Assembly: GCA_002007465.1 (NCBI GenBank)
Contig: LNAC01000765.1
Coordinates: forward strand, 113,126 to 177,125
Reading direction: 5' to 3'
Source: Ailurus styani
Lineage: Eukaryota; Chordata; Mammalia; Carnivora; Ailuridae
DNA length: 64,000 nt
Shown here: positions 11,125-22,782 of the stretch, piece by piece
Numbering within the stretch: the first letter of the stretch is position 1
How the letters are laid out: each line of letters starts with the position of its first letter
The notes under the pieces: model-generated
The model's input: only the letters and a program-made list of their open reading frames with translations
Told to the model about the DNA's origin: nothing
The model's database searches: none
Program-made: the position numbers and the translations under genes

Positions 11125-13904
11125 TGATTTTTTTTCTTATTTTGTCTTGTTTTTGTTTTCTTCTGGTTTGTTATTTTTTTCTGTTGTTCTTGTTGATATT
11201 GTTGTCTTTCCTCTTTCTTCTGTTCTTTTCTGGACATAATGACCAGATGGAGAAATTCACCATGAAAGAAAGAATAGGGTGGTAGCACTCAATGCCAGGG
11301 ATTTAAATATGGATATAAGTGAGATGTCTGAACTAGAATTTAAAGCGGTTATAAAGATACTGGCTAGGCTTGAAAAAAACCATAGAGGACACTACAAAAT
11401 CCCTTACTGGAGAAATAAAAGCTAAAATTTAATCAAGCCAAAATTAAAAATGCTATTACTGGGATGCAGTCAAAAATGGAGTCTCAAACACTGAGGATGA
11501 ATGAGGCAGAGGAGAAGTCAAGTGATATAGAAGACAAAGTGATGGAAAATAAAGAAGCTGAAAAAGGAGAGAAAGACAACTACTGGATCACAAAGGGAGA
11601 CTGCAAGTAATTAGCAATTCCATAAAGCAAAATAATACCCAGATAATAGTGGTCCCCAAAAATGAAGCAAGAGGGGGCAGAAGGTTTATTTGAACAAATT
11701 ATAGCTGAGAACTTCCCTAATCTGGGGAAGAAAACAAGCATTCAAATCCAGGAACCACAGAGAACCCCACCCTCAAAAATCAATAAAAATAGGTCAACCC
11801 CTCAATATATAATGGTGAAGCTTGCAAATTTCAGAAATAAAGAAAGGATCCCAAAAGGCACTCAGGACAAGAGGTCCTGAACCTGCAAGTGTAGAAACAT
11901 AAGGCTGGCAGCAGACCTTGGCACAGAGACCTGGCAGTCCAGAAAGGACTAGCATGATATAATCAATGTGCTAAATGGGAGAAATATGCAGCCTAGAATA
12001 CTTTATCCAGCAAGGCTGTCGTTCAGAATAGACGAAGAGATAAAAAGTATCCAGGAAAAAAAAAAAAAAACCAAAGGAATTTGTGAACACTAAGCCAGCC
12101 CTGCAAGAAATATTAAAGGGACTCCTTTGAGCAAAGAGATAGCCCCAAACTAACGAAAACCAAAAAGTAACAGAGTCAGTCTACAGGAACAGTGACTTTG
12201 CAGGTAATACAATGACACTAAATTCATATTTTTCAATAATTATTCTGAATGTAAATGGACTAAATACTCCAATCATAAGACGTAGGGTATTAGAATGTAT
12301 ATAAAAAAAAAAGACCCATCAACATGCTGATTACAAGAAACTCATTTTAGATCCAGCAACAGCTCCAGATTGAAAGTGGGGGGGTGGAGAACCGTTTATA
12401 TGCTACTGGGCCTCAAAAGAAAGCCGGAATCGTCATCCTTACACAAACTAGATTTTAAATCCAAGACTGTAGTAAGAAATGAAGGAGGACACTATATCAT
12501 AATTAAAAGGTCTATCTAACAAGAAGATCTAACAGTTGTAAATATTTATGCCCCTAACATGGGCGCAGCCAAACATATAAACCAATTAATAACAAAATTA
12601 AAGAAACACATTGATAATAATATAATAATAGTAGGGGACTTTAACACCCCAGTCAAAGCAATGGACAGATCATCTAAGCAGAAGATCAATAAGGAAACAA
12701 GGGCTTTGAAAAACATAATGGACTTCACAGATATGTTCAGAGCATTTCCTCCTGAAGCAACAGAATACACATTCTTCTCCAGTACACAGAACATTCTCCA
12801 GAATAGATCACGTACTGGGTCACAAATCAGGTCTCAGCTAGTACCCAAAGACTGAGATTACACCATGCCTATTTCAGAGCACAATCCTTTAAAAATTGAA
12901 TTCAATCACCAGAGGAAAATTGGAAGGAACACAGACACATGGAGGTTAAAGAGCATCCTACTAAGGAGTGAATGGGTCAACCAGGAAATTAAAGATGAAT
13001 TTAAAAAACACGTGGAAGAAAATGAAAACGAAAACATGACAGTTCAAAAACACTTCAGATACAGCAAAGCTGATTTTAAGAGGGAAGTATATAGCAGTGC
13101 AAGCCTTCCACAAGAACCAAGAAGAGTCTCAGATTAGAACCTAACCTTATACCTAAAGGATCTGGAAAAAGAATAGCAAATAAAGCCTAAATCCAGCAGG
13201 AGATGAGAAATAATAAAGATTAGAGCATAAATCAATGACATAGAAATAAAAAATAATAATAAAACACATCAATGAAACTAGTAGCTGGTTCTTTGAAAGA
13301 ATTATTAAGATTGATAGACCACTAGCCAGATGATCAAAAAGAAAAGAGAAAGGACCCAAAGCAATAAAATCATGAATGAAAGAGGAGAAATCAGAACCAA
13401 CACTGAGAAACACCAAACAATTATGAGAATATTATGAACAACTATATGGCAACAAATTGGGCCATATGGAAGAAATGGATGTATTCTTAGAAACTTATAA
13501 ACTACCAGAACTGAAACAGGAAGAAATAGAAAACCTGACCAGACTGACAGCCAGCAAAGAAATTGAAGCAGTAATCCAAAATCTCCCAACAAACAAGAAT
13601 CCCACCAGATGGCCTCCCAGCAGAATTCTACCAAATATTTAAAGAATTAATACTTTTTCTTCTGAAGCTGTTTGAAAAAAACAGAAATGGAAGAAAAACT
13701 TCCACACTCACTTTATGAGGCCAGCATTACCTTGATCCCCAAACCAAAGACCCCACCAAAAAGGAGAATTACAGACCAAATTTCTGATAGAGATGGGTGC
13801 AAAAATTCTCACCAAGATACTAGCTAATAGAATCCAACAATGCAAATATTACATTATATGTTAATTTTTAAAATATCATTTAAAAAATTCAACTATATAT
13901 ATAT

Positions 13905-14091
13905 ATTTTAAAGATTTTATTTATTTATTTGACACAGAGAGAGAGATTACAAGTAGGCAGAGAGATAGGGAGAGGAGGAAGCAGGCTCCCTGCTGAGCAG
14001 AGAGCCTAATGCGGGCCTCGATCCCAGGACGCTGAGATCATGACCTGAGCCGAAAGCAGAGGCTTTAACCCATTGAACCACCCAGGCGCCC
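13905..14091 (-). mobile_element. can-SINE in L1 #1 ORF2, antisense
   Basis: A complete antisense SINE splits the reverse-transcriptase relic. TSD aaaaattcaac with a variable next base lies on both sides (13883-13893 and 14092-14102). Confidence 0.92.
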
Positions 14092-15533
14092 AAAAATTCA
14101 ACAATATATTAAATGGATTATTCACCAAGACCAAGTGGGATTTATTCCTGGGCTGCAGGGGTTGTTCAGCATCTGCAAATCAATCAAGGTTATGCACCAC
14201 ATTGATAAAAGAAAAGACAAGAACCACATGATCTTCTCAATTGATGGAGAAAAAGCATTTGACAAAATACAACATCCTTTCTTTATAAAAACCCTCAAAA
14301 AGTATGGATAGAGGGAGCTCACAGCAAGTGTCATCGTCAAGGGGAAAAAACCAAGAGCTTTCCCCTTGGGTCAGAAACACAACAGGGATGCCCATTCTCA
14401 CCACTGTTGTTCAGCATAATACTGGCAGTCCTAGCCTCAACAGTCAGACAACAAAAAGAAATAAAAGGCATCCAAATTGGCAAAGAAGTTAAACTTTCAC
14501 TCACAGAAGACACGATGATCTATGTTGAAAACCTAAAATACTCTACCCAGAAACTGCTAGGACTCATACAGGAACTCAGCAAAGTGACAGGATATAAAAT
14601 CAATGTATAGAAGTCAGTTGCATTTCTGCTAGATAACAATGAGACAAAGGGAAATCAAGGAATTGATCCCATTTACAATTGCACCAAAAACAATAAGATA
14701 CCTAGGAATAAACCAATAAGATACCTAGGAATAAACCTAACCAAAGAGGAAAAGGATCTGTATTCTGAAAACTATAGAACACTTATGAAAGAAATACAAA
14801 AACATTCCATGCTCATGTATTAGAAAAACAAATATTGTTAAAACGTCTGTGCTACCAGAGCAATCTACACATTGAATGCAATCCCTATCAAAACACTGTT
14901 CACATTTTTCACAGAGCTGTAACAAACAATCCTAAAATTTGTGTGGAAGCTAGAAAAGACCCTGAGTAGCCAAAGGAATATTGAAAAAGCCAGAGCTGGA
15001 GGCATCATAATTCCAGACTTCACTCTGTATTACAGACTGTAATCATCAAGACAGTATGGTACTGCCATAAAGACAGACACAAAGATCAATGGAACAGAAT
15101 AGATAACCCAGAAATGGACCCTCAACTGTATGGTCAACAAATCAACAAAGTGGGAAAGATTATCCAAATGGAGAAAAGACACTCTCTTCAACAAATGGTG
15201 TTGGGAAAATTGGACAGCCACATGCAGAAAAATGAAACTGGACTGCTTTCTTACACCATACACAAAAATAAACTCAAAATGGATGAAATACCTAAATGTG
15301 AGACAGGAATCCATTAAAATCCTAAAAGAGAACACAGGCAGCAACCTCTTGCTAGACACATCTCCTAAGGCAGGGGAAACAAAAGCAAAAATGAACTATT
15401 GGGACTTCATCAAGATAAAAAGCTTCTGTACTGCAAAGGAAACAGCAAAACTAAAGGCAGCCTATGGAATGGGAGAAGATATTCACAAATGACATCATAA
15501 AGGGCAAGTATCCAAACTATAAAGAAGTTATAA

Positions 15534-15686
15534 GGGACATCTGGGTCGCTCAGTTGTTTAACCATCTGCCTTCAGCTCAGGTCATGATCCAAGGACCCTG
15601 CTTCTGCCCTGCCTGCTGCTCCCCCTGCTTGTGCTCTCTAGCTCTCAGTCTGTCTCTGGCAAATAAAATCTTATTAAAAAAAAAGA
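15534..15686 (+). mobile_element. can-SINE in L1 #1 ORF2, sense, shortened
   Basis: The head is degenerate (gggacatctgggtcgctcag) and the CT-rich body is shorter than usual. An A-tail is present at about 15675-15686. Flanks caaactataaag and caaactcaac give only a weak TSD. Confidence 0.85.
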
Positions 15687-16624
15687 ACTATCAAACTCAA
15701 CACTCGAAACACAATCCAATCAAGAAATGGGCAGAAGGCCTGAACAGAGATTTCTCCAAAGAAGACAAATGGCCAGTAGACATGGGAAAAAATGCTCAAC
15801 ATCACTCACCATCAGGGAAATAAAAATCAAAACCGCAATGAGATACCACCTCACACCAGGCAGAATGGCTAAAATTAACCAGTCAGGAAAGAGCAGATGT
15901 TGGCAAGTATGTGGAGAAAGAGGAATCCTCTTACATTGTTGGTGGGAATGCAAATTGGTGCAGACACTCTGGAAAATAGTGTGGAGGTTCCTCAAAAATA
16001 GAGCTCCCCTACAACCCAGCAGCTGTACCACTACATATTTATCCAAAGGGTACAGACATAGTGATTAGAAAGGGCACACGTACCCCAATGTTTATAGCAG
16101 CAATGTCCACAGTAGCCAAAATATAGAAAGAGCCCAGATGGCCATCGATAGATGAATGAGCAAAGAAGATGTGTGTACACACACACATACACACAGTGGT
16201 ATATTACTCAAACATCAAAAAGAATGAAATCTTGCCATTTACAACAACATGTGGATGGAACTAGAGGGTATCATGCTAAGCAGAATAAGTCAGAGAAAGA
16301 CAAATACCATATGATTTCACTCCTATGTGGAATTTAAGAAACAAAACATCCCCTGTGGATGAACATAGGGGAAGGAAAGAAAAAATAAAGAGGAAAACAG
16401 AGGGAGGCAAAGCATAAGAAACAGCTAAACTGAGGAGGTGAGGAGGTGAGTTTAGGGATGGGGTAACTGGGTGATGGGCATTAAGGAAAGGACTTGAAAT
16501 AAAGAGCAGTGGATGTTGTATGCAATTGAGGAATCACTAATTCTACCGCAGAAACTAGTAATACAGGATATGTTAATTAAATTGAATTTAAATTAAAAAT
16601 ATTTTTTTAAACTGGCTTTATTCT

Positions 16625-17630
16625 CTAAGCCCTTTTTTGTAAAGTACATTCTGGGAGCCTTTTTACGTCTTGGCAATATTTTACATATCACTTATATTAG
16701 GGAAGAGTTGAAGTTTTTCATTTTAACTAGGCAGCATCGAAAGTGTGCACGCAGATTTTTTATGAGTTGTAAAACAAATATCTGAAAATTTTAATCGGAA
16801 TAAGTAGATGTTCTTGGATTGCAGTCATGCTTACTTGTATAGGTTTTGTTAATTATGAACACTTTCAAACATATCTACAAGTAGAGCAAACTGCATAACA
16901 AACTCTGGGTGCCCAACCCCATTCATAACTTGCTGAATTATTTTAAACCAAATTCTGGATGTCTCAGTAGAGTATGTCCAGAATCACATAGAAAGACAGA
17001 TGCCATGAAGTCAGAGGACAGTTGTGGAGCCAGGGGCTTGCTCTTCATATCTAGAGTACAATCCTCTACTGTTAATGTATAGTTCAGTAGTTTGTCCCTG
17101 TCTTGTTCATAAAATTAATGTTAATGATAATGCCTCTGTTACTTCCCTGAAATGAAAGTGCAAGTCTGGTTGACCAGAGTGTTGGAGTAATAGCTTGTAC
17201 TTGTCAGTAAGGAGGTGAGAATTCATGATAGTGCTAATCAAAATTAAAGCCTTAATCTATGCTGTTTCAGAATGCTCTGAATGAAGAAACTAAGTATAGT
17301 TTAGAATTCTTAATTGCAGGAAAAAAATAAAATTCTTACTTGCTTTGTTATGGCTATCTCAAAGTACATGAAGCACATTTTTCTTTCCATATCACTGAGA
17401 GGAAGAGGTGGAAATAATAACACTGCTGCATTTGCTTGGCTAAAATTGAATTGTTTCAGTTTCTTCAACAAGTAAATTGTGAGAAAAATAACGGAGTGAG
17501 GAGAACTTTAGGAGCATTATTGGCCATTATAGTTTATGGAAATTAATTGATCCTGATTCAGGCTTAGAGCAGAAGAGTGAAAAATTTCAAAAGCAATGTG
17601 AATTTTGATGCTGGTTATTTGATGATATTA
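16625..17630 (+). other. TUBGCP5: TUBGCP5 intron, no repeat recognised
   Basis: About 1 kb of AT-rich intronic sequence after L1 #1. I see no exon, RNA gene or recognisable repeat. Confidence 0.65.
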
Positions 17631-17645
17631 AAAAATCATTGTTAA

Positions 17646-17842
17646 GGGCGCCTGGGTGGCTCAGTAGGTTAAAGCCTCTGCTTTCAGCTCAGGTCATGAT
17701 CTCAGGGTCCTGGGATCGAGGCCCACATCGGGCTCTCTGCTCAGCGGGGAGCCTGCTTCCTCCTCTCTCCTCTGTCTGCCTGCCTCTCTGCCTACTTGTA
17801 ATCTCTCTCTCTGTGTCAAATGAATAAATAAAATCTTTTTAA
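17646..17842 (+). mobile_element. can-SINE, sense
   Basis: The head gggcgcctgggtggctcagt is close to consensus. TSD aaaaaatcattgttaa is perfect on both sides. It looks like one of the younger copies in the window. Confidence 0.95.
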
Positions 17843-18117
17843 AAAAATCATTGTTAAATATTTTCAAGCAAATAGTATTGTGGCTATGTTTTAAAAGGAG
17901 TCTTTATCTTTAATGTATATACACTGAAATATTTATGACCAAAGGGCTATGATGTCTCAGATTTGTTCCAAATGTGGTGGGGCTGGGCTGTGCACAGAGC
18001 CTCTTGGCAGTAGATGACTGCTGAAGCTGGATGTGGGTGTGTGAGTGTACTCTGTGCTCTCTCCGATGTATGTTCCATATTGCCCATAATAAAGTTTTTA
18101 TTTTTTTAAAGATTTTA

Positions 18118-19010
18118 TTTTTGTATAGCTAATTTTATTTAAATTCAATTAGTTAACATATAGTGTATCATTAGTTTCAGAGTTAGAGTTCAGTAATTCA
18201 TCAGTTGCATATAACACCCAGTGCTAATTTCATCACGCACCCTCCTTTTTATAATTATTATTTTTATTTGCCCCAGGGGTACAGGTCTGTGAATCATCAG
18301 GCTTACACCCTTCACAGCACTCACCATAGCACAAACCCTCCCCAATGTCCACAACCCATCCACCCTATCCCTAACCTCCCACCCCCCAGTAACCCTCAGT
18401 TTGTTTTGTGAGATTAAGAGTATCTTATGGTTTGTCTCCTTCCCCATCCCATCCTGTTTCATTATTTTTTCCTCCCTACTCCCCACGGCCCCCTGCCCTG
18501 CCCCTCAAGTTCCTCGTATCAGAGAGACCATATGATAATTGTCTTTCTCTGGTTGACTTATTTCACTTAGCATAACACTCTAGTTCCAGCCACGTCTTTG
18601 CAAGCAGCAACATTTCATTTCTTTTGATGGCTGCATAGTATTCCATTGTATATATATACCACATCTTCTTTATCCATTCATCTGTTGATGGACATCTAGG
18701 TTCTTTCCATAGTTTGGCTATTGTGGACATTGCTGCTATAAACATTCGGGTGCACGTGCCCCTGAGGATCACTACCTTTGTGTCTTTAGGATAAATACCC
18801 AGTAGTGCGATTGCTGGGTCGTAGGGTAGCTCCATTTTCAACTNTCATGCACCCTCCTTAATGCCCATCACCCAATTACCTCATCCCCCTCCAACCCCCC
18901 TCCAGCAATCCTCAGTTTGTCCCCTAAAGTTAAGAGTCTCTTATGGTTTGTCTCCCTCTCGGATTTCATCTTATTTGATTTTTCCCTCCCATTTTTTAAT
19001 AACTTTAAAA
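18118..19010 (-). mobile_element. Older L1 3' end, antisense, split by a younger L1
   Basis: 18118-18247 and 18845-19010 are the two halves of one older antisense L1 3' end (phrases such as 'gttaacatatagtgtatcat' and 'cccatcacccaattacc'). The same family is seen at 21500-21760. The younger L1 at 18248-18844 separates them. Confidence 0.85.
18248..18844 (-). mobile_element. 5'-truncated young L1, antisense (about 0.6 kb)
   Basis: It holds the young L1 3' UTR and the end of ORF2. The minus-strand frame 18563-18841 encodes [20 protein letters not shown] and onward, which is the ORF2 C terminus. TSD tcacgcaccctcctt (18233-18247) and tcatgcaccctcctt (18845-18859) brackets it. An N lies at 18844, exactly at the 5' junction. 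Confidence 0.93.
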
Positions 19011-19346
19011 TGTAGGTTTTATATCTTTAATGTATTTGTTGTTTCATAAAGAAGATAAGCAAATAAAAAATACAGAAATGTGTAATGGAAAGGGGAACAT
19101 CCCCAGTTATCCCAGCTTTGGAACTCAGTACCATCCAAAAAGAGCATAGTTTTATGTCATAATGACTTTTTCCTTCAAATATGTAGAAATCTTGTATTTT
19201 AAAGTAGGGGAGGAAATTTTATATTTCATAATCTTTCGACTTAGGAAATTGAACTAAAGTGCATTTGAAATTAATCCAAAGATATTTTGTAGCCTACCCT
19301 TAACCCTTTATATACTTACTAAATTGAAATTTACTTTGTTTCCTAG

Positions 19347-19447
19347 AATGGAATCTATAGAGAAAATGGAGTCTGATTTTAAAAACTGCCATATGTTTCT
19401 TGTAACCATTTTAAACAAAGCTGTCTGCAGAGGATCCTTTCCCCATC
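19347..19447 (+). CDS. TUBGCP5: TUBGCP5 coding exon
   Basis: This is a 101-nt exon with acceptor gtttcctag and donor GTGAGT at 19448. It starts by completing Gln (CA|A) and encodes MESIEKMESDFKNCHMFLVT, ILNKAVCRGSFPH and the first base of a Leu codon. The pattern matches the helix near the end of GCP5, where hydrophobic residues alternate with charged ones. Confidence 0.93.
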
Positions 19448-20062
19448 GTGAGTATACCATGTTAAATTATCACTGCTTTTATATTTTCTTGTAACTAAGG
19501 CTACTGTTACTGTTTTGGTACTAATCTCATGAAGAATTGGAATTTTTTGCCATTTCAAATCCCTCAGCAGTTGTGCCATACTTTGACTTGTTTTTTCAGA
19601 ATTACAATGTGGTGAGTGAATATTGGATGTAAAACACTGAGACTAAAGATACTGCTTTTTAGTATATGATTTGTTATACTAGTGGATTTCTAGAACTATT
19701 ATTAAGTAAAACAGATGGCAGAATAGATCTCAGTAATATTTTACTATTATGTGTAGCTTTTGTAATTATTCCTTTTCAAAAGATAAGCATTGGGGGGGAG
19801 GGGGTTTTGGCAATTTCAAAAACTCCAGGAAAGTACAGGTGTAACAGTTCAAAATACCATGTGAGGCAGACAGGTCTGTGGATTGAATCACAGGGAGAAG
19901 AGAGCTGTTTCATTTGTAGAAACAGAGGACTAAGTAATACTTCTTTGCACAGCTTTTTTTTTTTTTTAAGTGTGCAGGGTTAATCTCTTTCCTTTTTGGT
20001 ACATATTCTAATTATGATGTACCAATTAAGGATAGCTGAACATTTTTAAAAACACTATGTTA

Positions 20063-20251
20063 GGGGCGCCTGGATGGTTCAGTGGGTTAGAGCCTCTGCC
20101 TTCGGCTCGGGTTGTGATCTCAGGGTCCTGGGATCCAGCCCCACATCGCATTGGGCTCTCTGCGCAGTGGGGAGCCTGCTTCCTCCTCTCTCTGCCTGCC
20201 TCTCTGCCTGCTTGTAATCTCTCTGTCAAGTAAATAAATAAAATCTTCACA
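20063..20251 (+). mobile_element. can-SINE, sense (duplicated copy 1)
   Basis: The head is ggggcgcctggatggttcag and the tail is (TAAA)n aaatcttcac. It shares the unusual substitutions 'ggatggttcag' and 'ccacatcgcattggg' with copy 2. Confidence 0.94.
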
Positions 20252-20274
20252 NAATAAATAAAAACACTATGTTA

Positions 20275-20472
20275 GGGGCGCCTGGATGGTTCAGTGGGTT
20301 AGAGCCTCTGCCTTCGGCTCGGGTTGTGATCTCAGGGTCCTGGGATCCAGCCCCACATCGCATTGGGCTCTCTGCGCAGTGGGGAGCCTGCTTCCTCCTC
20401 TCTCTGCCTGCCTCTCTGCCTGCTTGTAATCTCTCTGTCAAGTAAATAAATAAAATCTTCACACAAAAAAAA
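20275..20472 (+). mobile_element. can-SINE, sense (duplicated copy 2)
   Basis: Same sequence as copy 1 apart from the end of the tail, which here continues into a plain A-run at 20465-20472. This copy has the more normal tail, so it may be the original and copy 1 the duplicate. Confidence 0.94.
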
Positions 20473-20653
20473 GATGTTTAAAGATGTGTTAGAGGAAACA
20501 TTGACTTATTTGTCCATTTTTTATTGGGTGATTGTTATGCAAATAGGATCCATTCATAGGTTAGAACACAGCATTTTGTTATGAATTGACTCCAGATTCT
20601 GACATAGGGGACAACTGTGATTTCTTCAGTGAAGTGCCAGATACTTTGTTTTC

Positions 20654-20865
20654 TTTTCTTTTTTTTTTTTTAAGATTTTATTTATTCATTTGACACAGAG
20701 AGAGAGATTACAAGTAGGCAGAGAGGCAGGCAGAGAGAGAGGAGAGAGGAGGAAGCAGGCTCCCTGCCGAGCAGAGAGCCTGATGTGGACCTCGATCCCA
20801 GGACCCTGGGATCATGACCTGAGCTGAAGGCAGCGGCTTTAACCCACTGAGCCACCCAGGCGCCC
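20654..20865 (-). mobile_element. can-SINE, antisense, in last TUBGCP5 intron
   Basis: Complete antisense copy with TSD actttgttttc at 20643-20653 and 20866-20876. It ends about 200 bp before the terminal exon. Confidence 0.95.
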
Positions 20866-21068
20866 ACTTTGTTTTCAACATTAATCTGAAATGCAAAATA
20901 AATCCTACTTTTTCAATTTGTATTTAATAAACCAATTATCATCTTTATTTTTAAAATAAACAATAATTAAAAACTGGAAAGTCAAATACTTTCAGTTCTG
21001 AAATAATCGAAGCCTTATTTTCAAATATTTAAACCTATTTTTTAACCTTATTTTTATTCTTTCCACAG

Positions 21069-21115
21069 TGGAGTCTCTCGCACTATCACTCATGGCTGGC
21101 ATGGAACAAAGTTAA
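21069..21115 (+). CDS. TUBGCP5: TUBGCP5 terminal coding exon
   Basis: The acceptor attctttccacag precedes 21069. The exon completes C|TG (Leu), encodes ESLALSLMAGMEQS and ends at TAA 21113-21115. This is the natural C terminus, because phase and similarity run straight to the stop. No further ORF belongs to the gene downstream. Confidence 0.93.
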
Positions 21116-21340
21116 ATATCCTTAATGTAGTAAATATCTAAGATTTGATCTTTATACATAAATAATTCCACCACACACAGCTGAGGAATCAGAATCTCTA
21201 TTTTGGTTCATTTTAAAAACTGTTGTCTATAGTATCTAGACAAGTACATTTGTAGGTGTTTTTTATGGAGATTATTGGATAGTATATAAGCTTATATGTA
21301 TAAAACTATGTCAATAAAGCAAAATGTATATAAGCTGGTT
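21116..21340 (+). other. TUBGCP5: TUBGCP5 3' UTR with poly(A) signal
   Basis: This is AT-rich sequence after the stop codon. A canonical AATAAA lies at 21313-21318, so cleavage would be expected about 15-25 bases later. This would give a short 3' UTR of about 220 bases. Alternative distal sites are possible, because AATAAA also occurs in downstream L1 and SINE sequence. Confidence 0.6.
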
Positions 21341-21943
21341 ATACTTACATGCCCTACCGTGAGATACATTTATGGTATTGATACCTTTAAATGTGAATTA
21401 GTCATTTTTGGAAATACAGTTATTGGTATTAAAAAGAAAGCATTTTAAATTCTTCTATTCTCCTTTTGCTTGGCCACAGAAACTTTTATATAGTTTTTCT
21501 TTCTGTTTTTATTTTTTTAGGTCTTATTTAAATTCAAGAAGGTTAACATGTACTGTATTATTAATTTCACAGGTAGAATTTAGTGATTCATCACTTGCAT
21601 ATAACACCCACAGCTCTCCTTCAAGTGCTTTCCTAATGCACATCACCCAGTTACCCCATCCCTAAACCCACCTCCCCTCCAGGAACCCTCAGTTTGTTCC
21701 CTATAGTTAAGAGTCTCTTATGGTCCCTCTCTGATTTTGTCTTATTTTATTTTTCCTTCCCTTCCCCTATGTTTATCTGTTTTGTTTCTTAAATTTCACA
21801 TAGGAGTGAAATCATATGGTATTTGTCTTTCTCTGATTGACTTTATTCCCTTAGCATAATACCCTCTAGTTCCATCCACATGTCATTGCAAATGGCAAGA
21901 TTTCATTCTTTTTGATGGCTGAGTAATATACCACTAGATACAT

Positions 21944-21944
<1 letters not shown>

Positions 21945-21975
<31 letters not shown>
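21945..21975. repeat. (CA)n microsatellite
   Basis: Fifteen CA units within the antisense L1, at the place where L1 ORF2 ends. A candidate polymorphic marker. Confidence 0.95.
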
Positions 21976-21977
<2 letters not shown>

Positions 21978-22369
21978 CACATCTTCTTTACTCATTCATC
22001 TGTCAATGGACATTTGGCCTCTTTCCATATTTTGGCTGTTGTGGACATTGCTGCTATAAACATTGGGGTGCATGTGCCCCTTTGAATCACTATGTCTGTA
22101 CCCATTGGATAAATTCGTAGTGGTGCAATTGCTGGGTCATAGGGTAACTCTATTTTAACTTTTTGAGGAACCTCCATACTGTTTTTCCAGAGTGTCTGTA
22201 CCAGCTTGCATTCCCAATTCCCACCAACAATGTCAGAGAATTCCCCTTTCTCCACATTCTTCCCAACATCTGTTCTTTCCTGAGTTGTGATTTTAGCCAT
22301 CCTGACAAGCTCCTAGTTTCATTGATCTATTCTACTGCCTTTTGTTGTTGTTTCTATATTTTTTAAATA

Positions 22370-22370
22370 T

Positions 22371-22417
<47 letters not shown>

Positions 22418-22426
22418 TTTTCTCTC

Positions 22427-22456
<30 letters not shown>
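22370..22456. repeat. (TTTA)n-(TC)n-poly(T) compound microsatellite
   Basis: About twelve TTTA units (22370-22420), eight TC units, then an unbroken T-run which is the reverse of the poly(A) tail of the L1 tail at 22457-22587. Confidence 0.92.
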
Positions 22457-22458
<2 letters not shown>

Positions 22459-22587
22459 CCCAGGGGTACAGGTCTGTGAATCATTAGGCTTATACCTTTC
22501 ACAGCACTCACCATAACACAAACCCTCCCCAATGTCCATAACCCATACACCCTATTCCTACCCTCCCACCCCCAGTAACCCTCAGTT
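22446..22587 (-). mobile_element. Short young L1 tail, antisense
   Basis: About 130 bp of the standard 3' UTR (ttgccccaggggtacagg to ccagtaaccctcag) after a poly(T). It inserted into the deleted L1 of 21500-25025. Confidence 0.88.
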
Positions 22588-22782
22588 TTTTAACATTTAT
22601 TTATTTATTTGAGAGAGAAAGCACAGGAGGGAGTGGCAGAGAGCAACGGAGAGAGTGTCTTAAGCAGACTCTGCACTGAGCACAAATCCCAATGCAGGGC
22701 TCAATCTCAGGATCCCAAGATCACAACCTTAGCCTAAACCAAGAGTCAGACATTTAACTGACTGTGCCACCCAGGCACCCTT
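22588..22782 (-). mobile_element. Older can-SINE, antisense
   Basis: A diverged copy with 'gagagagaaagcacaggagg' body and head 'gtgccacccaggcaccc'. It abuts the L1 tail directly, and I could not delimit a TSD. Confidence 0.85.

Larger units (their letters stand above)
10244..16603 (+). mobile_element. Near full-length decayed L1 (L1 #1) in TUBGCP5 intron
   Basis: It starts inside the 5' UTR (gactgcttttctatgagg, matching 53361 of the L1 at 52655) and runs through an ORF1 relic (about 11290-12130), an ORF2 relic (about 12206-16150) and a 3' UTR. A TSD of about 17 bp (ttaaactggcttta with flanking Ts) lies at about 10226-10243 and 16604-16621. Frames are broken by many stops and indels, so no protein is made. 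Endonuclease, reverse transcriptase and C-terminal segments are recognisable in short frames (for example 12559-12855, 13457-13642, 15130-15492, 15727-16068). It is interrupted by SINEs at 10921, 13905 and 15534. It is sense to TUBGCP5. Confidence 0.92.
20051..20474 (+). repeat. 212-bp direct tandem duplication containing a can-SINE
   Basis: aacactatgttaggggcgcc occurs at 20051 and again at 20263, and aaatcttcac at 20241 and 20453, so the period is exactly 212. The SINE in the two units (from 20063 and from 20275) appears identical across the unit by eye. The junction carries an N at 20252. It is either a recent duplication or an assembly artefact. Confidence 0.95.

Noticed and set aside
20026..20462. 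Repeated 71-74 aa minus-strand frames as a duplicated gene
   Set aside because: They are translations of can-SINE antisense DNA. The same peptide phrases (WLSGLKPL, GSWDRGPH and similar) recur in every SINE.
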